Shown here piece after piece: positions 38,568 through 46,217 of a DNA stretch of 64,000 nucleotides (position 1 is the stretch's first letter; each line of letters starts with the position of its first letter). This DNA comes from Bacteroidota bacterium (lineage in GTDB: Bacteria; Bacteroidota; Bacteroidia; Chitinophagales; Chitinophagaceae), in assembly GCA_947448725.1 (NCBI GenBank), contig CANFOM010000011.1, forward strand, positions 1 through 64,000, written 5' to 3'. The notes under the pieces are model-generated. The model was given only the letters and a program-made list of their open reading frames with translations, did no database searches and was not told the origin of the DNA. Position numbers and translations under genes: made by a program.

Positions 38568-38682
38568 TTTAGAGCATTTTTGTAAAATTAGTTAGTTATG
38601 CAACTATTTTCAAAAAAACTTTAGATTTTTGAGTATTTTTTTTGCCTTTGGTTGCGTCATTTGACCTTTTAACAAAACCAGC

Positions 38683-38712
38683 TTGAGGGTATTGGGCTTT
38701 GAACTACATTTG
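38683..38712 (+). promoter_or_regulatory. Promoter for gatC, probably leaderless
   Basis: TTG at 38683-38685 and TACATTTG at 38705-38712 are separated by exactly 19 bases. The box ends only four bases before the gatC ATG at 38717, so transcription should begin at or next to the start codon. Confidence 0.75.
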
Positions 38713-38716
38713 TACC

Positions 38717-39007
38717 ATGCAAGTAGATAAGAATTTAGTAAACCATTTGGCACATTTATCCAGGTTAAATGTGGCGCCCGAAAAAATGGACAAACTAGTT
38801 GCTGATATGCAGGATTTAGTTGGATTTGTGGAGCAGTTAAATAGTTTAGATACCACAGGAACCGAACCATTAATGCATATGGGTGACGCTTTTAATGTAC
38901 TGCGCAAGGATGAAGTCAACGGATCTATTTCAAGAGAAGCTGCTTTAAAAAATGCCCCCGATTCGGACGGAACTTTTTTTAAGGTGCCTAAAGTAATACG
39001 TAAATAA
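38717..39007 (+). CDS. gatC: Asp-tRNA(Asn)/Glu-tRNA(Gln) amidotransferase subunit C
   Basis: The small stabilising subunit of the GatCAB complex, which amidates mischarged Glu-tRNA(Gln) or Asp-tRNA(Asn). The 96-residue protein has the typical start [12 protein letters not shown], the helix region [20 protein letters not shown] and the conserved ending region [11 protein letters not shown]. The ATG at 38717 is chosen over TTG 38699 because the family begins about ten residues before the LAHLSRL motif. gatA and gatB are not adjacent. The next gene, an ABC ATPase, begins 7 bases later. Confidence 0.94.
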   Translation: MQVDKNLVNHLAHLSRLNVAPEKMDKLVADMQDLVGFVEQLNSLDTTGTEPLMHMGDAFNVLRKDEVNGSISREAALKNAPDSDGTFFKVPKVIRK

Positions 39008-39014
39008 AATACAC

Positions 39015-39716
39015 ATGTCATCGGTTATTCAATTAAGAGATTTGCAGAAAAGTTATTTCATGGCTGGTCAAGCCATTCCTGTTTTAAAAGGAATCAACTT
39101 AGACATCAACCGAAATGAATATGTGGCACTCATGGGTCCATCGGGAAGTGGTAAAAGTACTTTAATGAATATTTTGGGTTGTTTAGATTCTCCAACGAAT
39201 GGTATGTATAATTTAAATGGCCATGATGTAAGTAAAATGTCGGACGATGATTTAGCAGGCATCAGAAATGTAGAAATAGGATTTGTGTTTCAACAATTTA
39301 ATTTGTTACCAAGATTGTCTGCTGCCGAAAACGTTGCATTGCCATTGGTGTATGCGGGTATATCAAAAAAAGATAGAATAGATCGCGCCATGGTGGCTTT
39401 AGAAAAAGTGGGTTTGGCCGATAGAAGCCATCATAAATCCAATGAATTAAGTGGTGGTCAAATTCAACGTGTGGCTATTGCCCGTGCCTTGGTTAACAAT
39501 CCTTCTATATTATTAGCCGATGAACCTACTGGTAATTTGGATTCAAAAACATCGGTAGAAGTAATGGAACTTTTTGGTAAAATACATTCCACAGGCAACA
39601 CCGTTATTTTGGTTACCCACGAGGAAGACATTGCGCGCTATGCCCATAGAGTAGTTCGTTTAAGAGATGGAAATATTGAAACGGATACAATAAACAATAA
39701 TTTCTCTCATTTTTAA
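39015..39716 (+). CDS. ABC transporter ATP-binding protein (MacB/LolD-like)
   Basis: A 233-residue ABC ATPase. Walker A is GPSGSGKST at about 42-50, the Q loop lies in VFQQFNLLP, the signature is [14 protein letters not shown], Walker B is [13 protein letters not shown], and the switch is VTHEED. The sequence type is that of ATPases paired with MacB/FtsX-fold permeases, which handle lipoproteins, peptides or macrolides. No such permease lies beside it, so the partner and cargo are unknown. It follows gatC by 7 bases. Confidence 0.93.
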   Translation: MSSVIQLRDLQKSYFMAGQAIPVLKGINLDINRNEYVALMGPSGSGKSTLMNILGCLDSPTNGMYNLNGHDVSKMSDDDLAGIRNVEIGFVFQQFNLLPRLSAAENVALPLVYAGISKKDRIDRAMVALEKVGLADRSHHKSNELSGGQIQRVAIARALVNNPSILLADEPTGNLDSKTSVEVMELFGKIHSTGNTVILVTHEEDIARYAHRVVRLRDGNIETDTINNNFSHF

Positions 39717-39765
39717 AGAGTTTGCTACCTCCATTTTTAGGTTTCCCAATTGAACTTTATTTTAT

Positions 39766-39773
39766 TAGTTTTG
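39766..39773 (+). promoter_or_regulatory. Candidate -7 promoter box before the adenosyltransferase gene
   Basis: TAGTTTTG fits TAnnTTTG, 39 bases before the start at 39813, but no TTG stands at the correct distance upstream. Confidence 0.3.
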
Positions 39774-39812
39774 TTAATCAATGCGTAGCAACGCTATGTT
39801 AATTTTTATCCA

Positions 39813-40367
39813 ATGAAAATATATACCAAATCGGGCGATTTAGGAAAAACAGCTTTAATAGGTGGTACAAGGGTACCTAAAAGCCATATTAGAATAGAGT
39901 CTTATGGAACAGTAGACGAACTAAATTCATTTATTGGTTTACTAAGCGATTTAGTTTCAGATGCTGAAATCAAAACAATATTAAAAGAAGTGCAAGATCG
40001 TTTGTTTACGGTAGGATCTTCCTTAGCCTGTGATCCGGACAAAGAACCCAATTTAAAAATCCCAGATTTAAAAGAAGAAGATATTGCATACTTGGAAAAG
40101 TTAATTGACCAAATGAATGAAGTATTGGAGCCTATGAAATCTTTTATTTTACCTGGAGGTCATCAAGCCATTTCAACTGCGCATATTGCTCGTTGTGTTT
40201 GTCGCCGTGCCGAACGTTGGTGCGTGAATTTACAAGAAGAAGATTTATTTGTAGATCCGATGGTGATTAAATATTTAAATAGACTCAGTGATTATCTTTT
40301 TGTTTTAGCTAGATATATAGGACACTTAAATGGCGTTGCAGATTCACCTTGGAAACCAAGAGTGTAA
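39813..40367 (+). CDS. Cob(I)alamin adenosyltransferase, PduO type
   Basis: Transfers the 5'-deoxyadenosyl group of ATP to cob(I)alamin, making coenzyme B12. The 184 residues show the family's N-terminal ATP-binding KIYTKSGDLGKTAL, then GTVDELNSFIGL, and the C-terminal RCVCRRAERW and YLNRLSDYLFVLARY. This is the PduO-type (five-helix trimer) family rather than CobA or EutT. No other B12 gene is nearby. It is convergent with lolD, with a 6-base gap. Confidence 0.95.
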   Translation: MKIYTKSGDLGKTALIGGTRVPKSHIRIESYGTVDELNSFIGLLSDLVSDAEIKTILKEVQDRLFTVGSSLACDPDKEPNLKIPDLKEEDIAYLEKLIDQMNEVLEPMKSFILPGGHQAISTAHIARCVCRRAERWCVNLQEEDLFVDPMVIKYLNRLSDYLFVLARYIGHLNGVADSPWKPRV

Positions 40368-40373
40368 TAAAGT

Positions 40374-41042
40374 TTAAATAAATTTCCCGTCTTTCATGGT
40401 TAAACTTCGGTTGCTCATCGCAGCCAATGCTTCATTGTGTGTGACAATTAAAAAACTTTGGTTTAATTCGTTTCTTAATTTAATAAATAGATGGTGCAAA
40501 GCGGTTGCATTTTCACTATCTAAATTCCCAGTAGGCTCATCGGCAAAAATAAGTGCAGGACTATTTAACAAAGCACGAGCCACAGCCACTCTCTGTTGTT
40601 CTCCTCCAGATAAACTATGCGGCTTCTTATCCATTTTATCGGATAAGCCCATTAAGTCCAATAATTCCTTGGCCTTATTTTGTATTTGCTTTTTAGGCAT
40701 TTTACCAATCCATCCAGGAATGGATACATTTTCCAAAGCGGTAAATTCGGGCAGTAAATGATGGAATTGAAAAACAAAGCCCATTTTTTGATTTCTATAT
40801 TTGGCGAGTGCCGAATTGGATAGCTGGGAAATATCCTCCCCCTCAAAAATTACCTGACCTTGGTCGGCTTTTTCTAAGCTGCTTACAATGTATAAAAGAG
40901 TCGATTTGCCGGCACCGGAAGGCCCAACAATACTTACCAATTCTCCTTTGTTAACCTCCAAGGAAACGCCCTTCAATACCGATACAGGGCCATATTGCTT
41001 CCATATGTCCTTGGCTACTAGTAGTTTTGAGGCTTGATCCAT
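40374..41042 (-). CDS. lolD: LolD-type lipoprotein-release ABC ATPase
   Basis: A 222-residue ABC ATPase. Walker A is GPSGAGKST at about 40-48, the Q loop sits in VFQFHHLLPEF, the signature is LSGGEQQRVAVARA, Walker B is [13 protein letters not shown], and the H loop is VTHNE. The Q-loop context FQFHHLLPEFTALENV is the hallmark of LolD, the ATPase that with LolC/E extracts lipoproteins from the inner membrane. The permease genes are not adjacent, as is often the case in this phylum. Confidence 0.92.
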   Translation of the reverse strand: MDQASKLLVAKDIWKQYGPVSVLKGVSLEVNKGELVSIVGPSGAGKSTLLYIVSSLEKADQGQVIFEGEDISQLSNSALAKYRNQKMGFVFQFHHLLPEFTALENVSIPGWIGKMPKKQIQNKAKELLDLMGLSDKMDKKPHSLSGGEQQRVAVARALLNSPALIFADEPTGNLDSENATALHHLFIKLRNELNQSFLIVTHNEALAAMSNRSLTMKDGKFI

Positions 41043-41117
41043 GGTACAAACCTAGCAATTCCCGGTCAATTATATTAAAAATTAAAGATTTGTTTACATC
41101 CTGTAGAAAAAACAGAT

Positions 41118-41147
41118 TTGGTTATATCATTTATACGGCTACTTTTG
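41118..41147 (+). promoter_or_regulatory. Promoter for the DUF2795 gene
   Basis: TTG at 41118-41120 and TACTTTTG at 41140-41147 are separated by exactly 19 bases. The predicted start of transcription leaves a leader of about 10-12 bases before the ATG at 41162. Confidence 0.78.
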
Positions 41148-41161
41148 CAAAAAATAAAGCT

Positions 41162-41383
41162 ATGTTTTGGACTTTAGAATTAGCCAGCTTTTTAGAAGAA
41201 GCTCCATGGCCAGCTACCAAAGATGAATTGATTGATTACACCATCAGAAGTGGTGCACCTATTGAAGTAGTAGAGAACTTGCAAGAGCTAGAAGACGAAG
41301 GTGAAGTGTATGAAAGTATTGAAGATATTTGGCCGGACTACCCAAGCCATGATGATTTTATGTTTAATGAAGACGAGTATTAA
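41162..41383 (+). CDS. DUF2795 family small acidic protein
   Basis: A 73-residue acidic protein that matches the DUF2795 family: LASFLEEAPWPATKDELIDYT, then GAPIEVVENLQELEDEGE and an acidic C-terminus. I know no established function. The start at 41162 is supported by the well-placed promoter and by loss of similarity upstream; the in-frame region back to 41027 overlaps lolD and the promoter. Its stop codon forms the first bases of a perfect stem-loop. Confidence 0.85.
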   Translation: MFWTLELASFLEEAPWPATKDELIDYTIRSGAPIEVVENLQELEDEGEVYESIEDIWPDYPSHDDFMFNEDEY

Positions 41384-41421
41384 TTTTCTGAGATTTTTAA
41401 AATATAAATCTCAGAAAATTA
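41381..41421. repeat. Stem-loop 1 of a four-hairpin array
   Basis: Perfect 16-bp arms (41381-41396 with 41406-41421, core TTTTCTGAGATTT) around a 9-base loop. The left arm begins with the TAA stop of the DUF2795 gene. Confidence 0.85.
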
Positions 41422-41438
41422 ATCTCTTATGATTTTAT

Positions 41439-41472
41439 AAAAAAGCATCCCAATTTATTGGGATGCTTTTTT
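41439..41472. terminator. Stem-loop 2: bidirectional terminator
   Basis: Perfect 15-bp arms (41439-41453 with 41458-41472, core GCATCCCAA) around loop TTTA. A run of six T on the plus strand and of six T on the minus strand make it a terminator in both directions, between the DUF2795 gene and the convergent SemiSWEET gene. Confidence 0.85.
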
Positions 41473-41473
41473 A

Positions 41474-41521
41474 TTTTTAAGAGTTGAAATTTTATAAAAT
41501 ATAAATTTCAACTCTTAAAAA
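41474..41521. repeat. Stem-loop 3 of the four-hairpin array
   Basis: Perfect 19-bp arms (41474-41492 with 41503-41521, core AAGAGTTGAAATTT) around the loop TATAAAATAT. The loop is similar to that of stem-loop 1 (shared AAAATAT). Confidence 0.85.
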
Positions 41522-41528
41522 TCTAATG

Positions 41529-41578
41529 ATCTAAAATAATAAAGGGCTAAACTATGTTAGCCCTTTATTATTTTAGAT
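41529..41578. terminator. Stem-loop 4: bidirectional terminator-like hairpin
   Basis: Perfect 22-bp arms (41529-41550 with 41557-41576 plus two flanking bases, core AAAGGGCTAA) around the loop ACTATG. T-rich distal arms in both directions fit termination for either gene. It ends 17 bases from the SemiSWEET stop. Confidence 0.8.
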
Positions 41579-41594
41579 GGGATAGTAAGTATTT

Positions 41595-41864
41595 TTAAAA
41601 AGTCAATTTAAAATAAAGCAACATCAGGCTCAAAATAAAAACAACGGTATTGGCCACAAGTACCGGTTTGCTTTTAATAAGATAAGCATAGGTAAGCCAA
41701 ACAATGGTGCTGGTAATAACAATAAGTATCATAATCAAACTTAAATCACCTACACTATGTGATTTCCAAGAAAGATACACTTGTGGGATAAAAGTAATAC
41801 AGCTTAATAAAGATCCTAAGTAGCCGATGTATTCAACTAATTTCGGATTCATTGGTTTGCTCAT
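41595..41864 (-). CDS. SemiSWEET-type sugar transporter (PQ-loop)
   Basis: An 89-residue membrane protein with three transmembrane helices (about 12-30, 40-58, 66-86), the single three-helix bundle of bacterial SemiSWEETs. The PQ motif is Pro27-Gln28 in FIPQVYLSW. Such proteins work as dimers and move sugars down their gradient; the natural substrate here is unknown. It lies 23 bases downstream of fabI on the same strand and is probably cotranscribed with it. Confidence 0.9.
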   Translation of the reverse strand: MSKPMNPKLVEYIGYLGSLLSCITFIPQVYLSWKSHSVGDLSLIMILIVITSTIVWLTYAYLIKSKPVLVANTVVFILSLMLLYFKLTF

Positions 41865-41887
41865 ATAAAATAATTAATTTTTTAAGG

Positions 41888-42706
41888 TTATTCTGTGATA
41901 CCAGCTTTTTGCATAATTAAATCACTTACACCGGTGGTAGAATAGCCACCATCATGGAATAAGTTTTGCATGGTCACCATTTTCGTTAAATCGGAAAATA
42001 AAGTCACGCAATAATTCGCACAATCTTCGGCAGTAGCATTTCCTAATGGAGCAATGGCATTGGCGTAATCAAAAAAGTCACCAAAACCTTTAATGCCTGT
42101 TCCTGCAGTAGTTTTAGTAGGGGATTGAGATACGGTATTTACACGTACTCTATTTCTTAAACCGTAATGGTAACCAAAACTACGTGCGATAGATTCTAAC
42201 AAGGCTTTAATATCAGCCATATCGGTATAAAAAGGGAAAGTTCTTTGAGCGGCAGCATAGGTTAAAGCAACAACACTGGCTTCGTTATTTAAGGCGTCCA
42301 TTTTATAAGCCACGCTTAACATTTTATGCAAGCTCATTGCAGAAACATCCACTCCTTTTGCATAATAATCATAGTTCAATTCGGGGTATGCAATTTTTTT
42401 ACGAATATTAACACTCATCCCAATAGAATGTAAAACGAAATCTATTTTACCACCTAAAATTTCCTGTGATTGAGTAAATAAGTTGGTTAGCTCTTCTACG
42501 CTAGTTGCATCAGCAGGAACAATTTTAGAATTTGTTTTTTCGGCTAGTCCATTAATCTCTCCCATACGCATAGCGATAGGGGCATTGGTTAATACAAAAG
42601 TTGCGCCTTCTTCATGCGCTTTTTCGGCCACTTTCCAAGCAATGGAATTGCTATCTAAAGCCCCTGTGATAATTCCTCTTTTTCCTTTTAATAAGTTGTA
42701 TGCCAT
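41888..42706 (-). CDS. fabI: Enoyl-[acyl-carrier-protein] reductase FabI
   Basis: Reduces trans-2-enoyl-ACP in the last step of each fatty-acid elongation round. The 272-residue short-chain dehydrogenase has the FabI-type cofactor region KGKRGIITGALDSNSIAW, HSIGM after the fourth strand, and the catalytic Tyr-x6-Lys within FYTDMADIKALLE. Other type II fatty-acid genes (fabD, fabH) are elsewhere in the window. It lies between recN (75-base gap upstream) and the SemiSWEET gene. Confidence 0.95.
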   Translation of the reverse strand: MAYNLLKGKRGIITGALDSNSIAWKVAEKAHEEGATFVLTNAPIAMRMGEINGLAEKTNSKIVPADATSVEELTNLFTQSQEILGGKIDFVLHSIGMSVNIRKKIAYPELNYDYYAKGVDVSAMSLHKMLSVAYKMDALNNEASVVALTYAAAQRTFPFYTDMADIKALLESIARSFGYHYGLRNRVRVNTVSQSPTKTTAGTGIKGFGDFFDYANAIAPLGNATAEDCANYCVTLFSDLTKMVTMQNLFHDGGYSTTGVSDLIMQKAGITE

Positions 42707-42781
42707 TATGGATGGTTTATTTAATTGCTGTAAAAATAATTATAATATCTTATAAAAAGACATTATTAAACTCAATAATAC

Positions 42782-44437
42782 CTAGGAAGTCAATAGTTCT
42801 TTGGCGTTGTCCATAGCTGATTTGCTAGGAGGATCGCCACCAATCATTTGTGCGATATGCTGTACCCGCTCTGTTTTATTTAAAGTTTTCAAATAAGTAT
42901 GTGTGGTGCTGCCTTTTTGTTCTTTGTAAACATATAAATGTGCGTTGCCTTTGGCAGCAATTTGTGGTTGATGCGTAATGCACAATACCTGTCTTGCTTG
43001 TCCTAGGTTTTGCAATAACAAACCAACTTGCTTGGCGGGTTCACCCGAAATGCCTGTGTCAATCTCATCAAAAATCATAGTAGGTAAATCCACCGATTTG
43101 GCCACCAAGGATTTAATACAAAGCATTAATCTACTTAATTCACCACCACTGGCTACTTTCTTAATGGGTTCGAATTTATTAGTATTGTTGGCGTCAAATA
43201 AAATATCAATTTTATCTTTTCCGTAAAAGTTAAAAGGCACTTCGTCTAAGCTTACTTTTATTTTAGCATTGGGCATACCCACTTGGTGCAATAATTTATT
43301 GACACTGGTGGTAAAAGGACTCATTTCTTTTTCTCTCTTACTGGTTAAAGTGTTGGCTAAGGCAGTTGCCTTTATGGATGCGTCTTTTACAAATTTAGTA
43401 AGTTGTTCAATGGTATCATTTAAGTTTAGTACCTCCGTTAAATCTTGCTCTAGCTGTTGTTGAATGTCCAGCAGTTCCTGGGTAGATTGTACTTTATGCT
43501 TTTTCTGTAAGTTATAGCCTAAGGAAAGGCGCTCTTGAATACTTGCAGTTTTTTTATCGTCAAAATCTATTTTATCCTGCCAGCTAGATAAATCACTAGC
43601 AATATCTGCAAGCTCTATCTGCGTAGCTTTTAATCTATTTAATAAATTTGAAAATTCGGGCTGATATTTTACAATGCTTTCTAAATTATTTCCTAATTGT
43701 TTTAATTGCTGTACGATGGGATTGTCAGAATTTTCTAACAATTGAAGGCTTTGGGCCAATTGAGTTTTAATACTAGCCGCATTTTCTAAAAACTTTAATT
43801 CCTGTTCTAATTGTTCTAGCTCATTTTCTTTTAAACTCAATTCCGTCAATTCATCTAGCAAATGTTTTTTATAGCTTTCTGTTTTTTCAAAGTTTTCTTT
43901 TTGAACAATTAATTGCTGTAATTTTTTTTCATTTTCTTTCCATTCAGAATAGGTGGATTGATAGCTGCTTAAATCCTTCTGCACATTGGCTAAAGCGTCT
44001 ATCACCGTGCGTTGAAAATCGGTATCGCCAAGGGTAAGGGTATCAAATTGTTGATGCAAGTCCACCAATTTGCTGGTTAAATCTTTTAAGATAGTAAGCG
44101 TAATGGGTGTATCATTAATAAAAGCCCTAGATTTTCCTTGTGCACTAATTTCTCTTCTTATAATGAGTTCATCTGATAATTCAATTTCGTGCTCGGTAAA
44201 AAAAGATTCGTATTGTTTTTTATTGGACAACTGAAAAGTACCTTCAATAAAACATTTTTTAGAAGCATCTCTGCAAACAGTACTATCGGCTCGGTCTCCT
44301 AATATTAAACCGAGGGCGCCCATAATAATACTTTTACCAGCACCTGTTTCTCCGGTAATAACGGAAAGCTGGCTGGATAAATCAATTGCTAATTGATCGA
44401 TCAGTATATAGTTTTGAATTTCTAATTTAGTTAACAT
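42782..44437 (-). CDS. recN: DNA repair protein RecN
   Basis: A 551-residue SMC-like ATPase of double-strand-break repair. The N-terminal Walker A is VITGETGAGKSI at about 28-39. A central coiled coil covers about 155-380. The C-terminal head has the signature SGGELSRLMLCI and Walker B TMIFDEIDTGISG, followed by CITHQPQIA. The length is normal for the family. It is the upstream gene of a probable recN-fabI-SemiSWEET run on the minus strand. Confidence 0.96.
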   Translation of the reverse strand: MLTKLEIQNYILIDQLAIDLSSQLSVITGETGAGKSIIMGALGLILGDRADSTVCRDASKKCFIEGTFQLSNKKQYESFFTEHEIELSDELIIRREISAQGKSRAFINDTPITLTILKDLTSKLVDLHQQFDTLTLGDTDFQRTVIDALANVQKDLSSYQSTYSEWKENEKKLQQLIVQKENFEKTESYKKHLLDELTELSLKENELEQLEQELKFLENAASIKTQLAQSLQLLENSDNPIVQQLKQLGNNLESIVKYQPEFSNLLNRLKATQIELADIASDLSSWQDKIDFDDKKTASIQERLSLGYNLQKKHKVQSTQELLDIQQQLEQDLTEVLNLNDTIEQLTKFVKDASIKATALANTLTSKREKEMSPFTTSVNKLLHQVGMPNAKIKVSLDEVPFNFYGKDKIDILFDANNTNKFEPIKKVASGGELSRLMLCIKSLVAKSVDLPTMIFDEIDTGISGEPAKQVGLLLQNLGQARQVLCITHQPQIAAKGNAHLYVYKEQKGSTTHTYLKTLNKTERVQHIAQMIGGDPPSKSAMDNAKELLTS

Positions 44438-44513
44438 CGCTTACTGCAATATACACTACCCCAAAATGATGTACAAATTTTTCTAGCCATTCCACCTGCT
44501 ATTAAGGAAGTGC

Positions 44514-44544
44514 AAAAAAAAGCCTCCCAATTTCTTGGAAGGCT
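44514..44544 (-). terminator. Rho-independent terminator after the zinc-ribbon gene
   Basis: On the minus strand AGCCTTCCAA pairs with TTGGGAGGCT (one G-U wobble) around loop GAAA and is followed by seven or more T residues. The wobble would be a mismatch on the other strand, so it belongs to the Nif3/zinc-ribbon transcript. Confidence 0.88.
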
Positions 44545-44564
44545 TGGAATAGTATTGATTCTAA

Positions 44565-45320
44565 TTATTTCTTTACTGGAGCGTTGGCTACTTCTTCTTC
44601 TACCAAAATACGACCACAGTTTTCACAAACGATGATCTTTTTGTGTAATCGAATTTCGCTTTGACGTTGAGGAGGAATTGAGTTGAAACATCCACCACAA
44701 GCATCTCTTTCTACAGTTACTACGGCTAAGCCATTGTGGTAACTATTTCTAATACGGTCGTAGCTATACAATAAACGCTCGTCAATATGAGCACGCGCAT
44801 CTTCGCTATTTTTTCTTAATTCTTTCTCTTCAATTTCTGTATCAGCAATAATTTTCTCTAATTCGCTTTTCTTATGGGTTAACACGCCATCTTTAACAGC
44901 AATTGTTTTTTTAGCAGCATCCAAGACCTTGATTTTTTCTGCTAATTCTTCATTGGCATCACGAATATGCTTTTCGCCCAATTTAATCTCTAAACCTTGC
45001 ATTTCTAATTCCTTGTTAATGGCTTCAAACTCACGATTGTTTTTAACATTCTCGCTTTGTTTTTCGTATTTAGCAATTAATTCTTCGCTTGATTTGATCA
45101 ATGCTTTTTTCTCATCGATAAATTCAGTGATACCATTGATTTCTTCTTCAATTCTTGTTTGTCTATTTTGCAAACCCAACACTTCATCTTCTAAATCTTT
45201 TACTTCCATGGGTAATTCGCCACGAAGAATTTCAATTTCATCGATACTACTATCAACTCTTTGAAGTCTGTAAAGATTTACTAATTTTTCTTCTACTGAA
45301 AAGTCTTTGACTGATGCCAT
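44565..45320 (-). CDS. Coiled-coil protein with C4 zinc ribbon
   Basis: A 251-residue protein. Its N-terminal three quarters is a long antiparallel coiled coil (about 10-180). The end is a zinc ribbon with CGGC (about 209-212) and CENCG (about 232-236). It matches the C4-type zinc-ribbon family (CT398-like, formerly DUF164). A role in nucleic-acid or protein contact is assumed for the family but not established. It directly follows the Nif3 gene (39-base gap), a pairing that recurs widely in bacteria. Confidence 0.88.
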   Translation of the reverse strand: MASVKDFSVEEKLVNLYRLQRVDSSIDEIEILRGELPMEVKDLEDEVLGLQNRQTRIEEEINGITEFIDEKKALIKSSEELIAKYEKQSENVKNNREFEAINKELEMQGLEIKLGEKHIRDANEELAEKIKVLDAAKKTIAVKDGVLTHKKSELEKIIADTEIEEKELRKNSEDARAHIDERLLYSYDRIRNSYHNGLAVVTVERDACGGCFNSIPPQRQSEIRLHKKIIVCENCGRILVEEEVANAPVKK

Positions 45321-45359
45321 ATTTAAAAATTTATTTGGATGGTCTTAATTATGTAAACC

Positions 45360-46163
45360 TCAATCTTTAAGGTAGGATACAGGTTGTGTATTTACCAAGG
45401 ATTCGAGGACGGCAAAGGTAGGGAATTTCAGCTTCAAATTAGCAACAATTAGGGCAGCTACCCCTTGTTCGCTTTCAAAGTGGCCTATATCCACCAATAA
45501 AAGCTGCCCATCTGCCTCAAAAAAGTCATGGTATTTGAGGTCGCTGGTGATAAAACAGTCGGCCTTATGCGCTTTGGCATCGGCAATTAAGAAGCTACCC
45601 GATCCACCACATAAAGCAATGGTTTTCAATGGCTTTTTTGTAAAAGAGGTATGTTTGATAACAGTTACATTCAATTTTTCTTTGATCCATTTTAAAAATT
45701 CTGCCTCGTCGGTTTCCAGCGGTAGTTCGGCAATTAATCCGGAGCCAATTTCACCCCCATTTTGGTCTTTAAAACCGGGTTTAGGGCTTAAAATTCTTCT
45801 ATTTTCTAGGTGAAGCTTGTCGGCCAGGGTTTTATTCACCCCGTCGAGCAGGCTGTCTAAATTGGTATGAATAGCGTAAAGGGCAATATTATTTTGGATG
45901 GCTTTTACCAGCACTCGAGACACATAATCATTGCTATTAAATTGTTTCACTCCCTTAAAAACAATGGGATGGTGGCTTACAATAAGGTTGCATCCTTTGG
46001 CAATGGCTTCCTCTACAACAGCTTCGGTGCAATCCAAAGAACAAATAACACCAGTACAAACTTGGTCTGGTGTGCCAACAATAAGTCCAGCATTGTCATA
46101 AGGTTCTTGCCAAGCAAGCGGCGCCCAGTTTTCTAAAGCATCAATGATTTTACTAATTTGCAT
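45360..46163 (-). CDS. Nif3-like dinuclear metal-centre protein
   Basis: A 267-residue member of the Nif3/YbgI family, toroidal hexamers with a two-metal site. Metal-ligand motifs are visible: SHHPIVFKG at about 64, HTNLD at about 99, and DIGHFESEQ near 226. The family also goes under GTP cyclohydrolase I type 2, a function that is not firmly shown. This is the short form without the central PII-like insert. It is divergent from the photolyase gene and upstream of the zinc-ribbon gene. Confidence 0.93.
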   Translation of the reverse strand: MQISKIIDALENWAPLAWQEPYDNAGLIVGTPDQVCTGVICSLDCTEAVVEEAIAKGCNLIVSHHPIVFKGVKQFNSNDYVSRVLVKAIQNNIALYAIHTNLDSLLDGVNKTLADKLHLENRRILSPKPGFKDQNGGEIGSGLIAELPLETDEAEFLKWIKEKLNVTVIKHTSFTKKPLKTIALCGGSGSFLIADAKAHKADCFITSDLKYHDFFEADGQLLLVDIGHFESEQGVAALIVANLKLKFPTFAVLESLVNTQPVSYLKD

Positions 46164-46217
46164 TCCTAAAATTAAATATAAAAGCCAACTATTTTAGTTT
46201 TTAATTGTTAAACAAAT

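Noticed and set aside
38610..38870. An 86-codon minus-strand frame across the gatC start.
   Set aside because: It overlaps a canonical promoter and the conserved gatC gene and shows no family features.
41027..41161. An upstream extension of the DUF2795 protein.
   Set aside because: It overlaps the lolD start and contains the TTG-N19-TACTTTTG promoter, so it is untranslated.
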